From Gemmatimonadota bacterium (GTDB taxonomy: Bacteria > ARS69), in the NCBI GenBank assembly GCA_021604925.1, contig BQJX01000238.1, forward strand, positions 1-5,436: a stretch of 5,436 nt of DNA, in the 5' to 3' direction. The notes beneath the pieces were generated by a model, which saw only the letters and a program-made list of their open reading frames with translations, ran no database searches and was not told the DNA's origin. Numbering within the stretch: the first letter of the stretch is position 1; each line of letters opens with the position of its first letter. A program made the translations under genes and the position numbers. Shown here in pieces: positions 1-5,436 of the stretch.

Positions 1-377
1 TCGGACAGGCCCAGCGTGGTGGGGGCAAACACCACGGTGAGTTCGCGGGTCTGCCCCGGCTCCAGCGAGAAGACGCCGCCCCCCGCAATGGAGAACGTGC
101 CGTCTCCGATGACGGCCGGCACGCTCGTCTCCAGCGTTCCCTCGCCCACGTTGCGCAGGACCACCTGGGCGCTCTGTTCCGCCCCGAGGAACTCCGAGAA
201 GATCAACTCGGTGCGGTTGACCTGGCAGATCCCTTCTCCCGATTCCCCGAACTCGAAGATCTCGTGCTGGGCGCAGCCGATCAGGCCGGTGCAGCCCAGA
301 CCCAGGGCCAACAGGGCCCGAACGCGGGAGCCGAAGCCCAGGACGCCAGGAACGACGCATTCTCGGTGGGGGACCAC
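1..377 (-). CDS. Lipoprotein with ASH/choice-of-anchor D-type Ig-like domain (3'-partial)
   Basis: The minus strand is open from a GTG at 377-375 to the window edge, giving 125 residues with the C-terminus outside. From this start there is a basic n-region (R18, R20), a hydrophobic core (about residues 21-33) and the lipobox L32-I33-G34-C35, so the protein should be exported and lipidated at Cys35. The rest (about residues 50-125) fits the Ig-like ASH / choice-of-anchor D fold: a 'CQVNRTELIFSEF' opening, a 'VVLRNVGEGTLE' strand, then 'FSIAGGGVFSLEPGQTREL' and 'VFAPTTLG'. Such domains are common in secreted proteins of GC-rich environmental bacteria and probably act in binding or surface assembly; the exact role is unknown. 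An in-frame ATG at 437-435 would add 20 residues but has no Shine-Dalgarno sequence, whereas the GTG has CGGAG six bases upstream. The gene is divergent from the barrel gene at 574. Frame and lipobox are seen directly; the domain name rests on recalled family pattern. Confidence 0.8.
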   Translation of the reverse strand, partial: MVPHRECVVPGVLGFGSRVRALLALGLGCTGLIGCAQHEIFEFGESGEGICQVNRTELIFSEFLGAEQSAQVVLRNVGEGTLETSVPAVIGDGTFSIAGGGVFSLEPGQTRELTVVFAPTTLGLS

Positions 378-383
378 GTGCAA

Positions 384-388
384 CTCCG
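384..388 (-). promoter_or_regulatory. Shine-Dalgarno for the lipoprotein GTG start
   Basis: On the minus strand, CGGAG lies six bases upstream of the GTG at 377-375. It favours this start over the in-frame ATG at 437, which has no purine-rich sequence before it. The choice also gives a signal peptide of more usual length (lipid Cys at residue 35 instead of 55). Confidence 0.55.
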
Positions 389-470
389 GGGTTCGAGAGG
401 AGGCAGAGACTTCGCGAGCCACGCGTCCGCCGCGCATGGTAGCGTACGCGCCAGCAGCCCGTCGATTCCG

Positions 471-500
471 ATTGCGCGTTCCGGGGTCCGAACGCGCAAT
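471..500. promoter_or_regulatory. Perfect 11-bp inverted repeat in the divergent intergenic region
   Basis: The arms ATTGCGCGTTC (471-481) and GAACGCGCAAT (490-500) are exact reverse complements, separated by an 8-base loop (482-489). The repeat sits between the divergent lipoprotein and barrel genes, 73 bases before the barrel GTG and 93 bases before the lipoprotein GTG. A perfect palindrome of this length with about 19 bases between arm centres could be an operator for a dimeric regulator acting on both genes, or an RNA hairpin in a leader. The symmetry is seen directly; the function is inferred. The rest of this 196-bp gap (378-573) shows no convincing consensus promoter. The best minus-strand candidate is TCGACG (465-460) and TACCAT (441-436) with an 18-base spacer, which is weak. 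Confidence 0.45.
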
Positions 501-563
501 GCCGGGAAGAGAGATCCCAGAAGACCCCAGGGCCGGGCGGAACGCCGGGCCGGTCCCCACTTC

Positions 564-568
564 GGAGG
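564..568 (+). promoter_or_regulatory. Shine-Dalgarno for the beta-barrel GTG start
   Basis: GGAGG lies five bases upstream of the GTG at 574. The reading frame stays open upstream to position 16, so this site, together with the signal peptide that begins right after it, fixes the true start. Confidence 0.7.
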
Positions 569-573
569 TTGTC

Positions 574-1908
574 GTGCGTATCCAGTTCGGTGTCATTGCC
601 GTGATCGTCATGGGAGCGCTCGCTCCGCTGTCCGCCCGCTCCCAGAGCCTGAACCTGCAGAACCTGTTGCTGGATGTTCTCAGCAACGGGGTCACGCTCT
701 CCACGGCCGCCACCGGCGACAACCACGCCGCGCACTTCACAGCGGACTCCGAAGCGGCGCTGGGCGCGAACGATCAGTTCCTGGCCGTGTCGCGCCTCAA
801 CACGGAGATCGGACGGCAGCTGTCCAGCTTTCCTCTCAGTTCCTCCGCGGGGAGCTTCTCCTACGAGTTCGACGCCACGCTCGGCGTGCTCACGCGCCCG
901 ACCCAGAGCTTCGGGTCCGTGTACACCGAGCGCCCGTTCACCGTGGGCCAGGGCAAGTACAACCTGGGGGTGAGCTTTGCGCAGTTCTCCTTCGACCGGC
1001 TCGATGACCTGCTGCTGCGGGACGGCGATCTCCGTCTGGTTTTCCTCCACGAGGACGCCGATGGCGACGGGCGCGTCCGCCCCTTCTTCGAAGGCGACAT
1101 CGTGGCCGCCGACCTGTTCATCGATCTGGATGTGAACGTGACCACCATCGCCGCCACGTACGGCGTGCGCGACCGGCTGGACGTGGGTCTGGTCATTCCC
1201 GTGGTCGACGTGTCGCTGGACGTCCTCACGGATGCGAACGTGCTGGCGCTCGCGTCGGGCAGCGGCACGCACCTGTTCTCGAACGGAACCACGAGCAAGA
1301 CGACCCGGCGCGGCGGCCACGCGCAGGGCGTAGGCGATGTGTCGTTGCGCGCGCGCTGGCTGCCCTCCGCGTTCGGCGCGGACGACTTCCGGACCGGCGT
1401 GACCGGCGAGATCCGGTTCCCGACCGGGGATGAGCGCAACCTGCTCGGAACGGGCGCCACGCAGTTCAAGGCCAGCGTCCTGTTCTCCAAGCCCATGGGC
1501 GCGCTGGGCGTGCACGGCATCATGGGCGTGGGCGGCGGCACGGAAGACATCCCGGTCGAAGTGCAGTACGCGGGCGGCGCGGACTGGACCGTCGATCCCA
1601 AGCTCACCCTCGCGTTCGACGTGCTTGGGCGCACCGTGGACGAGCAACCGGAGATCCAGGTGGCCGATCGGACCTACGAGTACAACACGGCCACCGACGG
1701 CAGCGTGGTCCTGGACCGGGTGGATCTGCCCACGTTGGATGTGGACGGGGGTTCGTTGTCCAAGCGATCGGAGCTGACCGCGTCGGTCGGGTTCAAGCTG
1801 AACGTGTGGGACACGTTCCTGCTTACCGCGAACGGACTGTTTCCCCTGAACGAAGTAGGACTTCGGGACGATTTCTCCACGCTGATCGGCGTGGACTACA
1901 GCTTCTGA
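574..1908 (+). CDS. Outer-membrane beta-barrel protein, 'transporter'/PF13557 (phenol MetA-degradation)-like
   Basis: A 444-residue protein starting at GTG 574. Residues 1-23 form a Sec signal peptide: R2, a hydrophobic core 'FGVIAVIVMGALAPL', and likely cleavage after A21-R22-S23. The mature part is rich in alternating hydrophobic/polar strands and ends 'LIGVDYSF', a typical outer-membrane beta-signal with C-terminal Phe444. The segment 'GVGDVSLRARW', then 'IRFPTGDERNLLGTGATQFK' (residues about 280-299), and 'LTLAFDVLGRTV' match the style of proteins annotated as 'transporter' or MetA-pathway phenol-degradation family (PF13557), usually 8-14-stranded barrels of unproven substrate. Residues 161-173 carry a DxDxDG calcium-loop-like motif, unusual for such a barrel. 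The gene is divergent from the lipoprotein gene and followed by a hairpin at 1932-1962, so it is probably monocistronic. The in-frame extension back to position 16 overlaps the divergent lipoprotein gene and is not believed. Barrel nature is fairly sure; substrate is unknown. Confidence 0.8.
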   Translation: MRIQFGVIAVIVMGALAPLSARSQSLNLQNLLLDVLSNGVTLSTAATGDNHAAHFTADSEAALGANDQFLAVSRLNTEIGRQLSSFPLSSSAGSFSYEFDATLGVLTRPTQSFGSVYTERPFTVGQGKYNLGVSFAQFSFDRLDDLLLRDGDLRLVFLHEDADGDGRVRPFFEGDIVAADLFIDLDVNVTTIAATYGVRDRLDVGLVIPVVDVSLDVLTDANVLALASGSGTHLFSNGTTSKTTRRGGHAQGVGDVSLRARWLPSAFGADDFRTGVTGEIRFPTGDERNLLGTGATQFKASVLFSKPMGALGVHGIMGVGGGTEDIPVEVQYAGGADWTVDPKLTLAFDVLGRTVDEQPEIQVADRTYEYNTATDGSVVLDRVDLPTLDVDGGSLSKRSELTASVGFKLNVWDTFLLTANGLFPLNEVGLRDDFSTLIGVDYSF

Positions 1909-1931
1909 CTCTCTCGGACCGACCGACCAAA

Positions 1932-1962
1932 GGTTCGTCCGGGCTGTCCAGCCGGGCGAACC
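1932..1962 (+). terminator. Strong GC hairpin after the barrel gene, possible terminator
   Basis: The arms GGTTCGTCCGG (1932-1942) and CCGGGCGAACC (1952-1962) pair over 11 positions, with one T-G wobble and a 9-base loop. The hairpin begins 23 bases after the TGA of the barrel gene, where a terminator is expected. No T-run follows (CCGCTCC), so it is not a canonical intrinsic terminator; in high-GC bacteria such U-less hairpins can still end transcripts or protect the 3' end. Just before it is a short GACC x3 tandem (1917-1928). Confidence 0.45.
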
Positions 1963-2098
1963 CCGCTCCGGCCACGGCTCGCAACCATCCCGTCAGGATC
2001 CAGTCGCCCATGCTCATGACCGTGCCCTCCGGGGGTTGCGCTCCTCATCTCGTTTCCCAATGGGTTGCAAGCCCCATGCCACGGAGGCTGTGCAGGGA

Positions 2099-2126
2099 TT
2101 GACATTCCCGCGCAACGCGGCATCAT
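2099..2126 (+). promoter_or_regulatory. Candidate sigma-70-type promoter for the SDR gene
   Basis: A perfect -35 box TTGACA (2099-2104) is followed, after 16 bases, by CATCAT (2121-2126), a weak -10 match with three of six consensus positions. Transcription would start near 2133, about 30 bases before the SDR ATG. The spacer contains a perfect inverted repeat CCGCG-CAA-CGCGG (2108-2120), placed where a repressor or a MerR-type activator could act. A second small palindrome, GCCGACATCGGC, lies at 2131-2142. The -35 is striking in GC-rich DNA; the -10 is not, so this stays tentative. The rest of the intergenic stretch 1963-2098 shows nothing I can name. Confidence 0.35.
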
Positions 2127-2151
2127 CCCAGCCGACATCGGCCCCCCAGTC

Positions 2152-2156
2152 AGGGA
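2152..2156 (+). promoter_or_regulatory. Shine-Dalgarno for the SDR ATG start
   Basis: AGGGA lies seven bases upstream of ATG 2164. It supports this start over an in-frame TTG at 2065, which would add 33 residues not expected before the Rossmann fold. Confidence 0.6.
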
Positions 2157-2163
2157 AGTTCCC

Positions 2164-2943
2164 ATGAGCAGCCCCCAACCGCGGAATCCGTTCGATCTCA
2201 CCGGCCACACCGCGGTGGTCACCGGGGGCGGCCGCGGCATCGGGGCGGCCATTGCGCACGGTCTGGGCGCCCAGGGTGCTCAAATCCTGATCGCAGAAAA
2301 GGACGCAAAGCGCGGCAGCGACACGGCCCGCGCGTTGCAGGATGCGGGGATCCGCGCGGAGTTCGCAGCCACCGACGTGACGGATCCCGAGTCGATCCGC
2401 GCGTGCCTGGAGGCGGCGCGATCCCGGTTGGGCGGCTTTGACATCCTGGTGAACAACGCCGGGATGAGCCAGCGGACGCCGGCCGAGGACTACGAAGTGG
2501 CCGACCTGGACCGCATGATCCACCTGAACCTGCGCGGGGTGTTCCTGTGTATGCAGGCTGCGGCGCGCGACTGGATCGCGCGAAGGCAGCCCGGCGCGAT
2601 CGTGAATCTGGGGTCGTTCGCATCGGTCGTGGCCGATCCGCTCAGCGCCCCCTACGCCGCCACGAAAGGCGCGGTCGCTCAACTCACGCGCACCTGCGCG
2701 GTGGAATGGGCACGGCACGGGATTCGCGTGAACGCCATCGGCCCCGGCTACACCCGCACCGAAATGACGGCGCCCGCGCTCGGCGAACCGGAGACAATGA
2801 AGAAGATCGTGGAGCGAACCCCGCTGGGGCGCGTGGCCGAGCCCTTCGAGATGGCCGGGGCGGTGGCGTTCCTGGCCTCCGATGCCGCCAGCTTTGTGAC
2901 CGGACACCTGCTCATGGTCGACGGCGGCTGGACCGCGCTCTAG
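2164..2943 (+). CDS. Short-chain dehydrogenase/reductase (SDR), gluconate 5-dehydrogenase-like
   Basis: A complete 259-residue classical SDR, of normal family length. The cofactor motif TGGGRGIG is at residues 20-27, the stabilising DV at 71-72, NNAG at 97-100, and the catalytic set N122, S151, Y164 and K168 (YxxxK with Ser 13 residues before Tyr) is intact. Glu45 after the second beta-strand is the acidic residue that in this family usually means NAD(H) preference. The start 'NPFDLTGHTAVVTGG' and the stretches 'PYAATKGAVAQLTR', 'GPGYTRTEMT' and 'GHLLMVDGG' resemble gluconate 5-dehydrogenase (IdnO) and related sugar-acid dehydrogenases. Close SDRs act on many alcohols, so the substrate is not settled. 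It is cytosolic with no signal peptide. No sugar-acid genes are adjacent: upstream is an envelope barrel gene, downstream a convergent aminopeptidase gene, so it is likely transcribed alone. The gene ends at TAG 2941-2943, overlapping the stop of the opposing gene. SDR assignment is firm; the subgroup is moderate. Confidence 0.9.
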   Translation: MSSPQPRNPFDLTGHTAVVTGGGRGIGAAIAHGLGAQGAQILIAEKDAKRGSDTARALQDAGIRAEFAATDVTDPESIRACLEAARSRLGGFDILVNNAGMSQRTPAEDYEVADLDRMIHLNLRGVFLCMQAAARDWIARRQPGAIVNLGSFASVVADPLSAPYAATKGAVAQLTRTCAVEWARHGIRVNAIGPGYTRTEMTAPALGEPETMKKIVERTPLGRVAEPFEMAGAVAFLASDAASFVTGHLLMVDGGWTAL

Positions 2944-5436
2944 AAGCGCTCGGAACCCTTTCCGGAACGCGCCGCCTCCGCAAACTTGACGAGGTACGAA
3001 CGCACCGCCGCGGACTCGCGCTCCTTGAGCCGCACGCAATCGCGCACCGAGTCGCCGGCGCGGTCCAGTTGGGCGGGCGTACCCGGCTCCTGATTCTCCT
3101 CGTGAGAGAAGAACGCCAGCGTGCGGTCCCAGCGGGCCTGCGAGCAGCCCGCGCCCCGCCACGGAAGGAACGCGCGGCTCGGGGGCGGGATCCGGTTCAC
3201 GATCCGGGCGTGGTGGTCCAGTATCCAATCCAGCACGCGATCCGCTTCGGCCTCGCCCAGGCCCGCCTGAACGCGCGGGATCGTCATGACTTCCTGTGGC
3301 TGGAGTGATTCCGAAAGCGAGTACGCGAGCGCACGCTCACGCAGTGCGGGGTCGCGGAAGGCACCGAGCAGCGAGAGGTAGCGACCGCGCTCGCGAGGAA
3401 CCGTGGCACTGCGGAACCGGCCCTCGAACGTCTCCCAGAGAGATGCGTCGCCTTCGCGCGCGGCCACGGTGAGCCACGTTCCCACCAGCGAGGGATCCAC
3501 CGACGACGGATCCTCCAGATGGCGCTCCGTTCGGAGGCGGGCCTCCCGCGCAATCACCGGGTCCTCTCCCCAGTTGCCCAGGGTGCCCAGCAACTGCGGC
3601 CGGAACGAGGTGATCTCGTCCGCTTCGTGCGGATCGGGATCCCAGCCGAAACGATCGAGCGCGGGCGCCAGGAGCGAGCGGACGTACACGCGGAACGCGT
3701 CCCGCGAGGTGTCGTCGGAGAGGAGTGGGTGCACGCGGCCCAGTCCCGCCACCGCGGAGTTCAGAACGGAGGGGCTCTCGTCCGCGGCGAACGTGGCCAG
3801 CGTCTCCAGGTAGACGTCGGCCCCGAGGTGCCCCGAGTCCAGCAGCGCGGCCACGTTCCCCAGGAACTCGATGCGCTCCCGGGGCTCCAACGACGTGGCG
3901 GCCGCCGCTCCCAGCGCGGTCAGGTCCGCCCGCTCCAGCGACCACCGGTAGTAGCCGCACGCCCCGCCGTTCGGATAGATCCACTCGATCGGTCCCGCCG
4001 CCGGAAGCGACACCGTGGTCCCTTCGCCGCCCAGCAGCACCGAGTGCGTCCGCACTTCGGTCCCGTCAAAGTAGCGCAGGACAATGGGGACTTCCCACGT
4101 CTGGTCCGGAGTCTCCACGCCTTCCGAACGAAAGCGACGCTCCTCGAGGCGGATCTCGGTCGCGCCGGTGCGTGACACCGTGACCAGCGGATACCCGGCC
4201 TGTTCCAGAAAGCCCGCCAGCGAACGCGACACGGGGCGGCCGGTGGACCCATCCAGCGCGCGCCAGAGATCGTCGGCCGCCGCGTTGCCCCATTCGTGCG
4301 CCTGCAGGTAGTCCAGCACCCCGCGCCGGAACGGCTCCTTCCCTACCCAGTTCTCGAACATGCCCAGCACCAGCTTGCCCTTTGCGTACGTGGTTCCGAC
4401 CGCCTCGAGCACCCCGTCGGGGTGCGCCACCGGGCGCCGGATGGGCCGGGACGAGGGGCGCGCGTCGGCTCGCAGGAACCGCTGCGTTCCTTCGAGGGCT
4501 CGCTCCGGGTAGTGCATTTCGGGATGCACCTCGTCCACGAGACGATCCCCGAGCCAGTCGGCGAACGCCTCGTTCAGCCAGAGGTCGTCCCACCACTCCA
4601 TGGTCACCAGGTTGCCGAACCACTGATGCGCGATCTCGTGCGCGGTCACGCGGACCAGGGTGCGCAGCTGCCCCGGCGTGACGGCGTCCGGATCGAGCAG
4701 GAGAATCCCGTCGCGGTAGGTGATGGCCCCGGGGTGCTCCATCGCTCCGGGCCAGAACTCCGGCACCGCCAGCAGATCCAGTTTCCGGAAGGGATACGGT
4801 CGATCGAAGTAACGCTCCGCCGCCTCCAGGACCGGCAGCAGTTCATCGCGGGCCGTTCCCGCCAGCGCGGCCTTTCCGCGGGGGGCCACGATCCGCGCCG
4901 GCACCGGAAGGCCCGGCACCTCCATTAGGTCGAACGGCCCCACGGCCAGCGCCAGCAGGTACGTGGAGAGCGGCCTGGTCTCCACGAACGTGGTGGTGCG
5001 CCAGCCGTCCCGGACCTCTTCCCGTTCCACCGGCGTGTTCGTGATCGCCACATCGGCGACCGGCGCGGTCACGATCCATCGAAACGGGATCTTGAAGATC
5101 GGCTCGTCGAAACACGGGAACGCCTCGCGCGCGTCCACCGCCTGGAACTGCGTGAACGCGTATGCTTCCCCTTCGTAGTCCAGGCGATAGAGCGACACGG
5201 CCGTGGTGTCGAACATCGCGTGGAACTCGAGTTCCAATCGGTACGATCCGCGCGGCAGGACCTGCGTGGAGCGCCATCGGATCGCGTCGTCCGCGGCCGT
5301 CTCGATCCGGCCGTCGATGGCTCCGCTTTCTCCGGTCAACCGGGCCGAACCGAGTTCCAGGCCTTCCGCGTTCAGGACGAACGTGTCGGTCGGCTCCCGC
5401 ACGCGCAGTTGGATCGCGACCCTCCCCTCGTAGTCG
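2940..5436 (-). CDS. M1 family zinc metallopeptidase (aminopeptidase N-like), 5'-partial
   Basis: The minus strand is open from the right window edge (first full codon 5435-5433) to TAG at 2942-2940, giving 831 residues with the N-terminus outside. The visible start 'DYEGRVAIQLRV' is an internal beta-strand of the M1 N-terminal domain, so the GTG at 5402 is not the start. In window numbering: 'TQFQAVDAREAFPCFDEP' is at 95-112, exopeptidase motif GAMEH at 230-234 (usually GAMEN), zinc site HEIAH at 266-270 with the third ligand Glu289 exactly 18 residues on, and catalytic Tyr350 in 'TYAKGK'. A beta-sandwich domain spans about 395-480, and from 'NGGACGYYRW' (489 onward) an ERAP1-C-like helical domain runs to the end. 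Cys764 and Cys800 near the C-terminus may pair. The enzyme should remove N-terminal residues from peptides. Whether it is exported cannot be told, since any signal peptide is outside the window. It converges on the SDR gene with overlapping stops. Confidence 0.93.
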   Translation of the reverse strand, partial: DYEGRVAIQLRVREPTDTFVLNAEGLELGSARLTGESGAIDGRIETAADDAIRWRSTQVLPRGSYRLELEFHAMFDTTAVSLYRLDYEGEAYAFTQFQAVDAREAFPCFDEPIFKIPFRWIVTAPVADVAITNTPVEREEVRDGWRTTTFVETRPLSTYLLALAVGPFDLMEVPGLPVPARIVAPRGKAALAGTARDELLPVLEAAERYFDRPYPFRKLDLLAVPEFWPGAMEHPGAITYRDGILLLDPDAVTPGQLRTLVRVTAHEIAHQWFGNLVTMEWWDDLWLNEAFADWLGDRLVDEVHPEMHYPERALEGTQRFLRADARPSSRPIRRPVAHPDGVLEAVGTTYAKGKLVLGMFENWVGKEPFRRGVLDYLQAHEWGNAAADDLWRALDGSTGRPVSRSLAGFLEQAGYPLVTVSRTGATEIRLEERRFRSEGVETPDQTWEVPIVLRYFDGTEVRTHSVLLGGEGTTVSLPAAGPIEWIYPNGGACGYYRWSLERADLTALGAAAATSLEPRERIEFLGNVAALLDSGHLGADVYLETLATFAADESPSVLNSAVAGLGRVHPLLSDDTSRDAFRVYVRSLLAPALDRFGWDPDPHEADEITSFRPQLLGTLGNWGEDPVIAREARLRTERHLEDPSSVDPSLVGTWLTVAAREGDASLWETFEGRFRSATVPRERGRYLSLLGAFRDPALRERALAYSLSESLQPQEVMTIPRVQAGLGEAEADRVLDWILDHHARIVNRIPPPSRAFLPWRGAGCSQARWDRTLAFFSHEENQEPGTPAQLDRAGDSVRDCVRLKERESAAVRSYLVKFAEAARSGKGSERF

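Noticed and set aside
281..499. 72-residue minus-strand reading frame over the lipoprotein start
   Set aside because: It is out of frame with the lipobox protein, rich in Trp/Pro/Ala with no recognisable features, and is explained as a shadow of the real frame.
16..573. In-frame upstream extension of the barrel gene (open from position 16)
   Set aside because: It lies antisense to the lipoprotein gene, has low-complexity Arg/Pro-rich composition, and the signal peptide with its Shine-Dalgarno site begins at 574.
1917..1928. GACC repeated three times in tandem
   Set aside because: It is too short to be a meaningful repeat and is easily explained by chance in GC-rich DNA.
1823..2017. 64-residue minus-strand frame (ATG 2017) with GGAGG eight bases upstream
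   Set aside because: The ribosome site is tempting, but the frame runs through the hairpin at 1932-1962 and antisense into the barrel 3' end, ends in an Arg/Ser-rich tail, and shows no domain or signal sequence.
2065..2163. TTG-initiated N-terminal extension of the SDR
   Set aside because: The added 33 residues have no family counterpart, overlap the candidate promoter, and ATG 2164 has its own Shine-Dalgarno site.
2014..3228. 404-residue minus-strand frame antisense to the SDR gene
   Set aside because: It covers the whole of a clearly real SDR gene and part of the M1 gene, has Gly/Arg/Ala-rich content without motifs, and is the usual antisense artefact of high third-position GC.
3491..3511. 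Two GGATCC palindromes close together
   Set aside because: They lie within the M1 coding frame, where Asp/Ser/Val codons account for them, and show no other sign of function.
5400..5402. GTG as the start of the M1 peptidase
   Set aside because: The frame stays open to the window edge, and the 11 residues upstream (DYEGRVAIQLR) fit the conserved first strand of the M1 N-terminal domain, so the true start is outside.

Overview
This is a GC-rich, gene-dense window with four protein-coding genes and no RNA gene, mobile element or CRISPR array that I can see. The gene content points to a Gram-negative (diderm) bacterium: one gene encodes a putative outer-membrane beta-barrel ending in phenylalanine, and another a lipoprotein with a clear lipobox. 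The high GC, the GTG starts and the protein styles (choice-of-anchor/ASH-type lipoprotein, PF13557-like barrel, ERAP1-C-type M1 peptidase) recall Gemmatimonadota, Acidobacteriota, Candidatus Eisenbacteria or related groups. This lineage guess is an inference from style only.

Layout. Positions 1-377 (minus strand, 3' end cut by the window) hold the N-terminal part of a secreted lipoprotein with an Ig-like ASH/choice-of-anchor D domain. A 196-bp divergent intergenic region (378-573) follows, carrying a perfect 11-bp inverted repeat at 471-500. Positions 574-1908 (plus) encode a signal-peptide-bearing beta-barrel of the 'transporter'/MetA-degradation type. The intergenic stretch 1909-2163 has a strong GC hairpin just after the barrel gene and a plausible sigma-70-type promoter ahead of the next gene. 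Positions 2164-2943 (plus) encode a complete classical short-chain dehydrogenase/reductase that resembles gluconate 5-dehydrogenase-like enzymes. Positions 2940-5436 (minus) encode a nearly complete M1 zinc aminopeptidase whose N-terminus lies beyond the right edge. The SDR and M1 genes converge and share a CTAG in which each strand reads a TAG stop.

The lipoprotein and barrel genes are divergent, both encode envelope proteins and may share regulation through the palindrome between them. The SDR and the aminopeptidase are housekeeping-type or catabolic enzymes with no evident shared pathway. I found no convincing new system. The points most worth a second look are the divergent-region palindrome, the GAMEH variant of the M1 exopeptidase motif, the overlapping convergent stop codons, and the inverted repeat inside the candidate SDR promoter.
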